DNA of 64,000 nt from Euborellia annulipes. Taxonomy: Eukaryota > Arthropoda > Insecta > Dermaptera > Anisolabididae. The position numbers and the translations under genes are program-made. The notes under the pieces were generated by a model, which saw nothing but the letters and a program-made list of their open reading frames with translations, did not search any database and was not told where the DNA came from. The stretch is from positions 62,001-126,000 of the forward strand of contig JAKCPI010005677.1 in NCBI GenBank assembly GCA_023213315.1, written 5' to 3'. Below are positions 12,101-22,555 of this stretch, in pieces; the first letter of the stretch is position 1; every line of letters starts with the position of its first letter.

Positions 12101-15100
12101 TTTGCAACAATTTCGGACTGTATAACAGTGCAAACGTAGAGGATATAGTACCAAATTTATATACTGTGACGTTAACTCAGTGATTCTCAACTTTTTATTT
12201 TTGTCGCAGCACACTTTTAAGGATTTTAAAATTTGGCGACACACAAAGAAAAAGAAAAGTTTAAAAGTTGTTTACTTATCAAAACCCCTCAACAAAGCTG
12301 ATTTCTCGGCAAGGGTGTAGGAAGGGAAAAATAAAAACAAAGTTTTTTATTTTTCCAAATGAGTTTACCATGGTAATTCCTAATATTTCGAAGGCACAAA
12401 GGCACAGTAGTCCGAATTGAAAAAAAAGTGGCCAAAATGAAAAAAATGAACTTTAGAATAACTAGAAAACCCCAAGCCCATTGGATACAGAAATGTTAAG
12501 GGCATTTGTTTCTAAAAGGATTTACAGTTATACCTGTTAACGGAGGATAAACAGGCCCCTGAAGTTATCATCCAAATTCTGAGCTTAGAGCATCGTTTAT
12601 TTTAGTGAATTTCAATTCGTGTTTTAAAAGGTTTAACTTCAACCAACTTCCACCAAATTTGCTGGGGCTTAACCTTGATCTAAGTAGTTGAAATTTCATA
12701 CTTCATATCTTTCGATTCATTGTTTCTTGAATGCTTAAAATGGCGTTAAACTTTTTTTTCAAAATGTACATAAATTTTTCCTTTTAAGATGCATAAGTAA
12801 AAAGTCCCGCATTATCCCACTCTATCGAAAGCATTTTTATTTTTGCCATAGTGCAGGTAAAAAAAAACTATTTACCTTCACCTCAAACTACCTCTTTTAA
12901 AAAATTTTCAATATAAACCAACAAACAGATTTGTCCCAGCAAAAAATTTTAACTTCAACTATAAACCAACAAAATTCATGGGTTAATAAAATTTCTTTTT
13001 TTAAATAAACTTACTTTTTTGTCAGAAAAATATCTAAATCATTGTTTCATAGTAATTCTATAATTTTTACTTTCTCTTACCCTATATATGAAATATATAG
13101 GAGAGAAAGTATTGCGATCATGTCAAAAATTCGATGTCGAGATTTTGATGGATATAAATGTTTTGAGGTCCCCTGAGTCCAAAAAAGTGGGTCCAAATTG
13201 GTCTGTGTGTGTGTGTGTGTGTCTTTTTTTTCTCTCTGGGTAGGTGGAAATCTTCTTAGACACTCTGAAACTCAGCAGGGTCTGGGATTCTTACCCACTA
13301 AAACCACCTCCCTAATGTCCAGCGGCCTTTAAATCCTCCTACGGGACCACCGTTAGGTATTGCATCATAGGAAGAGACCTTAGCTATTGCTTTTCCGCCA
13401 ATATGAGAATGTCTCCTTCTTCAGCTTGATTTCTCTCTCGCTCCAGTCGCCTAAGCTCCTTCATCAGAATAGCCGAGATGCTTTTGACCGCACTCCAATT
13501 TTCCTCTGATTTTAGCATGTGGGTTACCAGGTTTTCGGGTGTTGGATTCTCCCCCCTGCCGAGCTAGGACCTAGCTCTCCGCAGAAACGTGAGCAACAAA
13601 AGAAGGCATGCTCCACGTCTTCGGTGTTTTTGCATACTGGGCACAGTGGATCCTCCTCCAGTTTAAAACCATATAGGTATGCCCGGAAGCATCCGAATAA
13701 AACTTGGGTCATATAAAAGTCCATTACGCTGTGCTGTCTGGCTATCCACGGCTTGATACTCGTAATAAGGCGGTACGTCCATCTCCCTTTCACTGATTGT
13801 TCCCATTGACGTTGCCAGTCTCCTAAAGATTCCGACTCAATGGACTTTGTGTCCAAGGCACAATCCTCCCTAATATATTTATATTTATTTTGGCGTTCTT
13901 TGGCCAAGATGTCTATAGGGAGCATTCCCGCTATCACCCATGACGCATCCATCGACATCGTACGGAACGCACATATCACTCTCAAGGCATTCCGACAATC
14001 CACGGACCTCATCCTACGTGCAAATGATTTTGTTTCCAGCGCGTCTGCCCATACTGGGGCATCATACAACAGAACCGATCTGACCACATTGGTCAACAGC
14101 GTTCTCCGGTGGAATCCTGGTCCTCCCAAATTTGGTATAATTCTTGACAGGGCGGTATTTACTCTCGCAGCTTTTTCACTGGCATAGTCCAAGTGCTGCT
14201 TAAAAGAAAGCCGGTCGTCAATCAGAACTCCCAAGTATTTCACACACGTTTGTGACCGGATTTGATGGTCACCAACCGTTAGGTTGATAACCTCCTTTTT
14301 CTTTCTACTGGAAATAAGGACCGCCTCTGTTTTCTGCTCTGCAATTTGGAGTCCCCTTGACATCAGCCAGCAGTATATCATGGCTATTCTCTCGTTCGCG
14401 ATACGAGTAACCTCCTCCGTGAACTTTGCGACAACCACTATTGCAAGATCATCTATCACTTTGACCTCATCGGAAAATGGGAGCCTAAGAACCTCATCAT
14501 ACATAGCGTTCCACAGCATCGGCCCTAATACCGAGCCCTGTGGTACCCCGCCGGTGATGTCATAATGGCCCACACCAATGTCCGTGCCATATTCCAGTCG
14601 TCTATCAGTGAGGTAGTCGACCACGATCTTCCGAATATAACTAGGAACTCTCATACATTCCAGTTCTCGGTGAACCCAACTCCATCTTGCCGAGTTAAAG
14701 GCGTTTTTAATGTCCAGCTTAATAAGAGCGCAGTATTTCTTGGAGCCTCTTCTCCAGCAACTACCCTGAATTGCGGCCCGGGCGGTATTGACCACAATGT
14801 TTATTGCATCTATAGTTGAACGACCTCTGCGAAAGCGGTATTACTGCTCCGAAAAACCTACCTCCTCTTCAAGGGCCTGTCCTATCCTGTTGTAAATTAG
14901 GCGCTCCAAAATTTTCCAGTTGTATCCAACATACATATAGGTCTATACGCAGAAGGCTCGTTGGGTGGATTTGTCCCTTTTGGAAGCAGAACCAGTCGTT
15001 GTTTTTCCATTGATTTGGAAAAACTCCCTGTCTCAAACAAACGTTGAACATATCAACGAATATTTTCGGGCGAGTACTTATTGCCAATTTAAGTGCTGCG

Positions 15101-18100
15101 TTCGGAATTCCATCAGGGCCAGGTGCCTTGTTGTTGCCCACCCTGGCAGCCGCTTCTAGAACCTCCTCGGAATTAATGGGGTGCATATCCTCCCTCGAGG
15201 TCTGGATAACCTCGTAGTCATCTTCCTGTTGTTCGGGAAATAGAGCAGCCACTATTCTCTTGAGAAGAACTGGGCATGTCGGTGACTGGGAGTAGGAATT
15301 CCTTAACTTAGCCATAACCATCCTATACGCTCTACCCCAGGGGTCACGGTCTACATCGCTGCAAAGTTCCTTAAAGCATTTATGTTTGTGTGATGTGATT
15401 GTATATTTGTATACAATGTTGTCATGTGTACGTTTGACAACATGGCTTTTGTTTGTAACTTTACATATAATAAACATACTTGTTGCTCACGCCTAAATCG
15501 CCTTGCTTATTCTATTATATTATAATCGGTCTTGCTATTACATGGTGGCAGCGAAATGGCAAAGAATAATCCCGTTTATCAAATTCCCGCTCCTGAATAT
15601 TTTTCTTTTAAAGAAGAAGATTGGATTAACTGGAAGGCTAGATTTTTGAGATTTCGCCGAGCTTCTGGATTGTCTCAGAAAAGTGAAGAGGATCAAGTTA
15701 ACTCTTTGATATATCTAATGGGCCCTCAAGCTGAAAATGTGCTACAGGCCTTTAATTTGTCCGAAGCTCAACTCATCGATTTTCAAATCGTCTTGAATAA
15801 ATTTGATTCACATTTTACTCCTCAGAAGAATTTAATTTATGAATGATAAAGATTTCATACTCGCATTCAACAAGTGTGTGTCCGTCGAATTTTTTATTAA
15901 TGATTTACATTCCATTGCTAAAAACTGCAATTTTCCTGTCGCTTTTAAAGAAAAGACTATAAGGGATCAAATTGTAGTGGGAATAAGCTTTCTCTGAAAA
16001 ATTACAATTAAATGAAAAATTGACGTTAGAGATGGCCACTAACCCTATAATATTTTAATCTTGATTTTTCATTCCATTCCTTTTTATCAGACTTTTTTTT
16101 ACATTTTTTGTATTATCATTACAATCCCATTGCCCTTGATCAATGACTGAAAACAGAGAACAAGCCTCTAATCACCTATTTATCCCATACGACAGGCGAC
16201 GCCGCGCTAGTGTGAACCCCCCTTGCGATATGTCGGCCCGACCACAAGAATTGGTTAGCATTGACAAGAGCAGAAATGTCTGTGCCCCAGCATCAATGAG
16301 GCTAAGAGGCTAAGAGAGCGTTCGATCAACTGGCATCTTGCCTGCATTTTGTTAGCTCTAGCTCCTCTTCCCCTTTTTATTATAAATTTTGAGTAGTTTT
16401 ATTTTAATTTATCTTTTACTGATATTAGCTTGTTTGAACATTAATTTGCAGAAGGCTCTACGGATAATTTATCAACTTGCTATTATATTACTCAAGCTTA
16501 TGTCCTGTTATCTCCGGAAGAATACTTAAAGGTATGAATTTTTTGAATTTGTATTTTCATAATAGGAAATAAAATTTTTTATAACTTGATTGATTGATAG
16601 CTTTCTTTTCATCTTTGAAAATCGTGTGTTTTTTTAGCGCACCCTGTCTCTATAATCAAATTCTGATAAATATATATAGAATTTATTTTCCGAAATTGAC
16701 GGTATCTGCAGGATGAATTTCTTCTTTTTTCTATTTAATCTTCTTCTTGTCCTCTTTCTTTTCAACTTTTTTCTTTAGATCTTCATTTTTAAGTCTGAAC
16801 TTCGTTTTTTACTTTATAGTCTTGTAAATATTATACCACTTACCTTCTATCAAAATAAAATTTGTTCCTCATTTTTATATTAAAATCTTTCTCTTTTCTT
16901 GATACCGATTTAAAATTGTTTTTAAAAGCATTTTAGTTTATAAATGTTTGAAACTTGGCGTTGTTTTGTTTTTACAGACATATGGTGAACGAATCATGTT
17001 AATTTGTGCTGAGCTTCTTAGTGATCTTAGAGAAGAAGGAGTTGCAAGTACAATGCGTTTAATCGAACTTTGCCTGAGGGCTGCAACCCAAGTCACTGTG
17101 ATTATAGCAAGACCTGTACTACCTCGCGTCTTCCAGTAAATTGCCCTTTGTTTATTTAATACTATTATTTAATAAAATAATTACTCTACCACCAATTTTT
17201 TTTTTAGTTCTATTCACAAGGGCAGCGATTATCCAATGTTAATGTCTATCTACTTATCAATAGCTGCTCGAATTTTACTCTCATCTTTGGAAAGTTTTTC
17301 TGAAGTAAGTTTATATCTTAAAATGGCATATTTTGACCAAAGGCAATATCTCTAATTGTTTGTAGGTGACCGTAAGGATAATCAGTGTTATTATAAGGAC
17401 ATCGGCCAACAAAATAAATCCTTTTGCGTATTATCCGTCTATTTTATAATGTATGTTCTATCCAATTTAGTTGATTGTACTGAAGATGATTCTATATCAC
17501 TGGAATCGAAATATTTACAAATAGACGGATTATACGCAAAAGTATTTATTTTGTTGGCCGATGTCCTTATAATAACAATACCTGTAATTGTTACTCTTGA
17601 TAAATATCAAATTTAATATTTTTGTGCTATGAAAATTTCTCATTATATATAGAGAAGTACAGTTGTGAAAATTTCCTACTTCTGATTGCACCGCGTACAG
17701 AATTTTTACTAAGAGTCACTGGGCCAAATCCGTCACCCCCAGTGAGCGAGAAACAGACAGCTGCGCGCGCCGCTGGTGTGCCATGTTGCGTTTTTGTTTA
17801 CTATTGTCACGGAATGTTTTTTATTATTTTTTTAATCGATATCTTTAATTCTTTCAGTTAATATGTAAAACGGCAGAATTGCTTCAACAGCCACAAGATA
17901 TGGTTCTTAATAGAATTTTACAAGTGTGGCTTGAAAAACTCCATTTGGTTTCGCAAACTGAACGTCGCAAATTGCTTGGCCTTGCTCTTTCTTCTCTTCT
18001 AACCTCTCGCTTAAGGTAGCACATTATTTCAGTTTTTTTAAGAAATTTTTACTTTCTCTTACCCTATATATGAAATATATAGAAAGTATTGGATTCATGT

Positions 18101-21100
18101 CAAAAATTCGATATCGAGATTTTGATGGATCTTCACGTTTTAAGGTCCGCTGAATCCAAAAAAGTGGTTTTCGCGACATGGTCTGTCTGTGTGTGTGTGT
18201 CTGAACAAAATATCTCAGAAACTAAAAGAACTACGAGGTTGAAATTTTATAATTAAGCTAGGCACCCTCCCAAGGGGTGAAAATAAGCTTTTGAACAAAA
18301 TCGGCCAAAAAGTACTAGTACTTTACTGATGTACTTTTTCAGTTTTTTTCAATTTTCTCAAAATCTTTGTTTAAAATAAATAAATTAACTATTTTTTAGA
18401 TGTTCTTTAAAAAGTATATCAGTGAAATTTTTCGTGGAAATCGTTTGAAGTACACCTTACTGATGTTGAAGCATTCGTAGCTCAGCGCCATCTATGAATC
18501 ATCGCGTGGTCAAGTTTGGAACTAAAGTGCTAAGAGCAACTAAATATATCTCGACACAAAAAATCTGGTGTGACCAGCACGGCGCACAACTTTCTCTTGC
18601 CAAAGAGTAAGAGAAAGTTGTGTGCTGGGCGACCAGTCACCCCAGATTTTTTATTTATATATTTGTAAATATTCCTTTTATTCATCATTGAATGCAACTA
18701 TATTAAGGTGCGCGTCTCGGGGTGCTAATTTTGGGACTTTCCAGCGGCCACAATTTTGAAGCTATCGACCTCAAATTTTTTTTAAATTAAAGCTATTTAA
18801 AATATCTACAACTTATAGAAGCCCTTTTTTTGATTTTCAAAAAAAAAAAAATTTTTTTTTAGATTAATCGCATTAAATAAAAGATATTTAAAAAAAAGGA
18901 GCTCTATAAGTTGTAGATAATTAAATTAGTAATCATTGTGTTAAAGAATAATTAATTTTTTGCCTTTAGTTAATTAGCTGGAAAGTCTAGAATGAAATGG
19001 ATCAAGTTGCGTGTATTCTAATGGGGGAACACTAACGCCATCTAGTGCCGCCTCGAGTCAATCGTGTTTTAACGGTTTTCCGAGACGCACACCTTAATAA
19101 ATTTTCCAAATAAGCTTTAAAATTATAGATTATTAGGTACATTCAATAGTTTTTAAACTCTTAAGCAGATGAGTTTCTTTTGTTCTAGCATTGTTACTGA
19201 TCGTTTCTGCGGAATTATTTCGGGAATAACCGAAGTCTTGAATGATGTAATACGCATTGATGAAACTGGTGTACATATCGAGTAAGTAATCGCCACCGAG
19301 CTAATCATTAAATAATACTTTAGTTACAATTATTTAGATTTTTATTCACACTTGTCAATTAAACTTCTTTAAATAAATTGTTCGACATTATCTTCAAAAA
19401 AAAATTTTGAGATGGAGAATTCGAATTTATTTTTTTATTTTTTTGGCTGCTCAATTTAATATAAAAAAACAGTATCGGGGAGTGAATTTGTGTCGAAACT
19501 TTGTTCATGTTATTATTGAGGTATTAACCCTGTTTGTTGCAATCCATTCACAATAAACTTATTCAAAGAACACTCCCCACCAGAGACGTAGCTCAAGGGC
19601 GGATCCAGAGGAGTTTCTCGGGGGGCAAATCAAATTTTTAAGGTGCGCGTCTCGGGGGATTAAATTTGGGACTTTCCAGCGGCCACAATTTTGAAGCTAT
19701 CGACCTCAAATTTTTTTTAAATTAAAGCTATTTAAAATATCTACAACTTATAGAAGCCCTTTTTTTGATTTTCGAAAAAAAAAAATTTTTTTTAGATTAA
19801 TCTCATTAAATAAAAGATATTTAAAAAAAAGGAGCTCTATAAGTTGTAGATAATTAAATTAGTAATCATTGTGTTAAAAAATAATTAATTTTTTGCCTTT
19901 AATTAATTAGCTGGAAAGTCTAGAATGAAATGGAACAAGTACCGTGTATTCCAATGGGGGAACACTAACGCCATCTCTTGCCGCCTCGAGTCAATCGTGT
20001 TTTAACGGTTTTTCGAGACGCGCACCTTAAGTATTACTTTTTAAAATTTTACATTAAAAATAATATTTTTTTTAGAAAAAAAAATATTTTTCTCAAATCT
20101 CGGGGGGGGGGGGGGGGGGAATTACTCCATTCCCCCCTTATATCCGCCCTTGACGTAGCTAGGAATTTTGGCTGTGGGGGGTGACTCCATCTTCAGGGGG
20201 GCCTGTGGCTATGGAGTACTCCCCTCCACCTTAAGTGCTGGTCCGAGGGTTTCTCGCCCGGAAAATTTTTAAAATTTAACCTTCGCAAAGCGTAAATTAA
20301 ACATAATTTGTGATGAAATTTTTGTAGAATACTAAAAGGGATTGTGGTGAGAAAATGATCACACTAAGTTAGAAAATAAAATGGCTTTTTATTTTCAACG
20401 AGATCACTCGAAATGATGGTTAGTCATCTCACCCTTTTATACAATTACTTCAAGGTTTAAACGTATTTAAAAAAATGTATTATTAATGTATTAAAATATA
20501 ACAGATTTTGCGAAAACATTGAAAAATAGTAATTTATATTCAGCTTATAAATATTGAGTTGAAAAAGGAACATATCCCACCGAATGTTTATATACTTTAA
20601 AACATTATATAGAAGTTTGCTGTGAAAAATTACTTTTCATGTAAAATAGTTTTTTTTAGTTTTCCGAAAATAAGGGTTTTTGGAATGTGTACCTTTTTCA
20701 ACTGACCAATTCAAATAGTGGTTAACTGCTCAAAAACCAAAAGCTCACAACTTTAAAATTATAAAGCAAAAGTAATGAAAAGTGATAAAAAAATTTAGAT
20801 CACAGAAATTTTCTGTGAGGGGAGCCCCCCCCCCTCTTTATTGAGATCAGTTTGGACAGCTCTGATGATGGTAACCTAGGATCAAGGGCGGATACAAGGG
20901 GGGTAAAGGGGGTAATTACCCCCCCCCCCCCCCCCCGAGATTTGGAAAAAATACTTTTATTTTGAATGTATAATTTTAAAAATTATTACTTAAAAATTTG
21001 ATTTATTTTTATATTCTGGCAAACAAGTACAGAATGCGCCTTTAAATTCCCGAAATTAAGAAAAAATAGTGTGCTGTGCGACGAGTCACACCAGATTACC

Positions 21101-22083
21101 CACCTCTGGATCCGCCCTTGCCTAGGATCGAAACGTTAGCCTTGGGCTGATCTCAATAAAGAAACTACATTGACTGCATTTTCTTCTTGTCTTTTTCCTT
21201 TCAGCCATACATCCGCCTGTTACATCCTTAGGATTGTTTTCTTCATTCATGGTCAAGTTGCTGGTCCTGAGTTAATCGACTTGGCCTTCATCTATTTAAC
21301 CTTTGGCTAAATTTAGCAATGTCTGATAAGACTAATGCCAGGGCCTGGTTGCTTGACCCAGGGCTTGCTATTTGACCATGAGGTAAGAAGCCGGCCCTGA
21401 ATGCGATCCGTTTTTAGCTGATGTCAAGCGTCTAAAGGCAGTCTCATATGCCTCAGCAGCTCTATCTTTTATTTATCTATAATTTCTAGTATCTTATTTT
21501 CAGTACACTTATGACTGCTACTGCTGAGAGTCCAAATCGTGATGGAGACACAGATTATGAAACTGAGCATGATTTGAGGAGAAAACAATTGAGCAGCTTG
21601 GATCCTGTACATTCACTTCAACTCAAAGATTTCTTTCAATCCCAGGTAACAAAATCATCATAAATAGTAAGTTTATTTATTTCATATAATTCCAATAGTT
21701 GAATCACTTCATAATCGTTTTATAGGCTGTTTCTTAGAGTTAAAATAAATTTTCTTCATCCTTCCTCTCCGGAGAGTATTTTAAATTACCGAATTAGTAC
21801 TATATGTAAAATTTTCAATTCTTCCTTTTGTAAAAAAATTAATGAATGGACTAACTAAATTCGCTGTTAAATTTATGATGATGCCAGACAAATCTTAATA
21901 ATTTTATTTCAGAATGAGATATTTTAAGTTTTCTTCAAAAGCACTAAAAATATTAATTGTTATCATCTTCTATTTTAGCTCTATGCTTTTAGTCAACAAG
22001 TTGGAACATCCAATTTCGATCATTTATTGCAATCTCTGGATCCTGATACTCTTTCCCAACTACGTGAATACGTTTCCATCTAA
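2650..22083 (+). CDS. IPO11: Importin-11 (karyopherin beta family), 18 exons, 5' partial
   Basis: Nuclear transport receptor: an all-helical HEAT-repeat importin-beta protein that binds Ran-GTP and carries cargo (in vertebrates UBE2 enzymes and others) into the nucleus. Exons: 2650-2750, 3027-3140, 3205-3433, 4046-4220, 6009-6260, 6428-6583, 6662-6702, 6788-6970, 9500-9832, 11186-11350, 11432-11624, 16452-16531, 16978-17135, 17208-17304, 17858-18015, 19189-19281, 21504-21645, 21979-22083 (stop TAA). All junctions are GT/AG; the sum is 2,775 nt in one open frame, 924 residues. Anchors: VRWLAILYFKNGIDRYW, DFPREWPDLMEHLL, GGESWKYSLRPCTE, HNMLRC and YLLEDGLELWLAVLEN match the family in order. Human IPO11 is about 975 residues, so only about 45 N-terminal residues (start of the importin-beta N domain) are missing. 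Introns are loaded with transposons. Exon 5 has two in-frame acceptors 15 nt apart (6009 or 5994). Confidence 0.95.
2818..2858 (-). ncRNA. Hammerhead-like relic
   Basis: The minus strand reads ...GCAAAGA, a short helix, CCGAAACGUUAGC. GAAACGUU is intact (GAAA at 2,830-2,827) but the CUGANGA box has decayed to GCAAAGA. Listed only because it matches better copies elsewhere in the window. Confidence 0.3.
3434..4045. other. IPO11 intron 3, nothing recognised
   Basis: Unique-looking A+T-rich intron. The 69-residue frame at 3,816-4,025 has no family resemblance and lies wholly inside the intron. Confidence 0.5.
4348..4394. repeat. (AT)n microsatellite in IPO11 intron 4
   Basis: About 46 bases of nearly uninterrupted AT dinucleotide. 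Confidence 0.9.
4855..4920 (-). ncRNA. Hammerhead-ribozyme-like motif, one core change
   Basis: Minus strand: CCGATGA (4,904-4,898; consensus CUGANGA, so U4 is C), a 7-bp helix II (GGCUUUG with CAGAGCC, one G-U), then GAAACGUUC (GAAA 4,877-4,874). The helix II pairing is convincing; the U-to-C change should reduce or abolish cleavage. Confidence 0.42.
5080..5125 (+). ncRNA. Hammerhead-ribozyme-like motif, one core change
   Basis: Plus strand: CTCATGA (5,091-5,097; consensus CUGANGA), helix II GGCU/AGCC, GAAA (5,107-5,110), then CAUUC. Same architecture as the better copies; G5 has become C. Confidence 0.38.
5195..5692 (+). repeat. Dispersed family A element, 5' arm to hairpin start
   Basis: Begins 'tactttct...tatata...agaaagtattgga', then the conserved block 'caaaaattcgatgtcgag', an internal 'aaaaagtactagtacttta' palindrome and 'aaaaaatctgatgtgac', the first arm of the terminal hairpin of this family. 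The second hairpin arm is missing. Other copies: 13,065, 18,045, 22,556, 24,165, 29,655, 39,085 and 49,790. Confidence 0.7.
7363..8106. mobile_element. 744-bp TIR element nested in the old hAT-like copy
   Basis: Terminal inverted repeats of about 21 bp: 'tggaccctgttacgcattag' at the left, its reverse complement at the right end. Flanks read 'tatata' on both sides, compatible with a TA or short A/T target duplication. Close to its right end it contains a family A hairpin arm ('aaaaaatctggtgtgactg'). No transposase. Confidence 0.6.
9115..9150. repeat. Poly-T tract
   Basis: About 31 consecutive T (9,119-9,149) inside the old hAT-like copy. Confidence 0.8.
9990..11009 (-). pseudogene. Jockey-like LINE reverse transcriptase, 5'-truncated
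   Basis: The minus strand from 11,009 (AFDRVWHEALIAKL) to the stop at 10,118 encodes about 295 residues of a non-LTR reverse transcriptase: finger/palm start DRVWHEAL, PQGALLSPILYALF, the catalytic box QFADDTAL, then NKSKTEAIML, VKYLGFNIDRRLKFGPHI and the thumb motif YKTLVRPRLTYGVQVWW. Frame is open throughout and the aspartate pair is intact, so the insertion is fairly young, but the endonuclease and the first palm motifs are missing (5' truncation typical of LINE insertion). About 130 bp of 3' tail follow. It lies antisense in IPO11 intron 9. Confidence 0.85.
11660..12640. other. IPO11 intron 11, left part: hAT-like debris
   Basis: 11,664-12,000 has opposed 'catagg...ggccag' type ends and C/G runs ('ggttcgaactcccccc' at one end, 'ttcgaactctcc' at the other), suggesting a degraded MITE. 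At about 12,177 'cagtgattctcaac' resembles the common hAT terminus, with 'gtcgcagcacac' following; no matching right end was found. Confidence 0.35.
12480..12870. repeat. About 370-bp dispersed repeat, inverted copy at 48,060
   Basis: The block 'agtaaaaagtcccgcatta' through the stretch about orthodox 'ttgaaatttcatacttcat' reappears reverse-complemented at 48,060-48,440. Both copies are non-coding and diverged. Confidence 0.6.
13065..13230 (+). repeat. Family A repeat, truncated
   Basis: Carries the 5' part of family A ('tttctcttaccctatatatg', 'caaaaattcgatgtcgag') up to a GT dinucleotide run at 13,203-13,221, then abuts the R1-like LINE tail. Confidence 0.65.
13235..15382 (-). pseudogene. 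R1-like LINE reverse transcriptase, frameshifted, 5' end cut by gypsy LTR
   Basis: Minus strand. 15,380-14,869 encodes the segment upstream of the palm (DVDRDPWGRAYRMVMAKLR, NNKAPGPDGIPNAALK); then an in-frame stop (about 14,839) within the YRFRRGRSTIDAI block; then 14,795-13,524 carries ALIKLDIKNAFNSARW, GGVPQGSVLGPMLWN, a catalytic-site variant VIDDLAIVV (family usually YADDLA/FADDLA), KYLGVLIDD and a C-terminal CPVCKNTEDVEHAFF zinc knuckle. A further frameshift near 13,550 breaks the last about 60 residues (LVTHMLKSEENW...). At least two disablements make it a pseudogene. The RT-plus-C-terminal-knuckle layout and motif style are R1-clade. It is antisense in IPO11 intron 11. Confidence 0.8.
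15383..15542 (+). mobile_element. Ty3/gypsy LTR, 3' portion or short complete LTR
   Basis: About 160 bp starting TGT and ending ...attACA immediately before a 'tggtggcagcg' primer-binding-type sequence and the gag start. The R1-like LINE homology stops exactly at its left edge, so the LTR element inserted into or next to the LINE. The primer-binding site starts at 15,543. Confidence 0.55.
15556..16010 (+). pseudogene. Ty3/gypsy gag fragment
   Basis: ATG at 15,556 opens MAKNNPVYQIPAPEYFSF..., with WINWKARFLRFRRASGL, SLIYLMGPQAENVLQAF and KFDSHFTPQKNLIYE, typical of gypsy-type gag capsid N-terminal segments in invertebrates. A stop (15,844) interrupts, after which another frame continues with VEFFINDLHSIAKNCNFP and KEKTIRDQIVVGI. 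Homology ends near 16,010; no protease, RT or integrase follows. The piece sits between its LTR and unrelated intron sequence. Confidence 0.7.
16011..16451. other. End of IPO11 intron 11, nothing recognised
   Basis: Non-repetitive-looking A+T-rich sequence; no open frame or inverted repeat noticed. Confidence 0.4.
17375..17588. mobile_element. Palindromic MITE in IPO11 intron 14
   Basis: About 75-bp arms facing each other: 'tattataaggacatcggcc' (left) and 'ggccgatgtccttataata' (right), continuing through 'caacaaaataaa' and 'acggata'. About 60 bp of unrelated sequence separate the arms. The 86-residue frame across it is an artefact of the palindrome. Confidence 0.65.
18045..18660 (+). repeat. 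Family A element, near full length with terminal hairpin
   Basis: Runs from 'tactttctcttaccctata' to a terminal hairpin (18,562-18,655) whose arms, 'aatctggtgtgacc...cacaactttctctt' and 'agagaaagttgtgtgct...ccccagatt', pair over about 35 positions. Internal features: 'gtctgtctgtgtgtg' tract and 'aaaagtactagtacttt' palindrome. No coding capacity. Confidence 0.75.
18707..19093. mobile_element. piggyBac-like MITE, copy 1 (TTAA flanked)
   Basis: 387 bp flanked by TTAA on both sides (18,703-18,706 and 19,094-19,097). Inverted ends GGTGCGCGTCTCGG / CCGAGACGCACACC. TTAA duplication plus G-rich ends is the piggyBac signature. The interior has a second inverted pair around 'atctacaacttata' / 'tataagttgtagat'. 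It lies in IPO11 intron 15. Confidence 0.75.
19594..20152. mobile_element. hAT-like MITE (CAAGGGCGG ends) carrying a nested piggyBac-like MITE
   Basis: Termini CAAGGGCGGATCC and its inverted partner; perfect 8-bp target duplication ACGTAGCT at 19,586-19,593 and 20,153-20,160. Interior has the 'aattact'/G-run block common to this family (also 20,883 and 61,591). The second piggyBac-like MITE (19,642-20,026) sits inside, so this element is older. Confidence 0.8.
19642..20026. mobile_element. piggyBac-like MITE, copy 2 (TTAA flanked)
   Basis: 385 bp, flanked by TTAA at 19,638-19,641 and 20,027-20,030, same ends and interior as copy 1 about 0.9 kb upstream with only scattered differences. Nested in the hAT-like MITE 19,594-20,152. 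Confidence 0.8.
20161..20834. other. IPO11 intron 16, unassigned A+T-rich stretch
   Basis: No open frame. G/C runs at about 20,175-20,240 and 20,827-20,834 look like decayed MITE edges; nothing firm. Confidence 0.35.
20835..21162 (+). ncRNA. Hammerhead-ribozyme-like motif split by a MITE
   Basis: Ignoring the 20,883-21,120 insertion and one copy of its 8-bp duplication: a 16-bp outer helix I (20,835-20,850 with 21,147-21,162), an internal loop, inner GCU/AGC, CTGATGA (20,862-20,868), a short helix II region, GAAA (21,130-21,133) and CGUU. Both conserved boxes are intact. The long perfect outer stem strongly supports a structured RNA before the insertion. Confidence 0.55.
20883..21120. mobile_element. 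hAT-like MITE (CAAGGGCGG ends)
   Basis: 238 bp; ends CAAGGGCGGAT / ATCCGCCCTTG; perfect 8-bp duplication CCTAGGAT at 20,875-20,882 and 21,121-21,128. It shares the 'gtcacaccagatt' module with family A hairpins. It interrupts a hammerhead-like motif. Confidence 0.85.
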
Positions 22084-22440
22084 AAATTATGGTCTGTGCA
22101 ATGGATGATTAAAGTTAAGACTGAGTTTAAAAGAAAAAAAAGGAAAAAATTACCATGTTTTGAACAAACTAAAATCGAACTCAAAAGAAAATATTTGCAT
22201 TTTCAAAAAAAATTTTGATTCTTTTTAAATTCATATATAATTTTTTTTTTATTATTTTATCTTAATTGAAATTTTCGCAATGTTTTTTTCTTTATCTTTA
22301 GATTTAAATAACTTTTTTGTAAAAAGTATATAAATAAATAAATATATATATGGAACTATCTTAAATATATATACACATACAAATATTTGCTTGTTTTTTT
22401 TAATATTTTCATGAATTTCTTTACATTTCAGAAGGGATGA
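22084..22440 (+). other. IPO11 3' UTR region with candidate polyadenylation signal
   Basis: A+T-rich sequence after the stop; AATAAA at 22,333-22,338 is the first good signal noticed. The true cleavage site is not determinable here. Confidence 0.45.
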
Positions 22441-22555
22441 TTAAATAAAGCAAGAGCCAGCTTAACGCTGTTTCACTATTAAGCGGATAGTCCGTGTTTA
22501 AAATTAATAAGTTAATTAAAAAATAAAAATCTTTAAAAAAAAATAATACTAAATT

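Noticed and set aside
13840..15159. Several plus-strand frames (13,840-14,187; 14,284-14,565; 14,565-14,819; 14,965-15,159)
   Set aside because: All are antisense shadows of the R1-like LINE coding frame, which carries the recognisable RT motifs.
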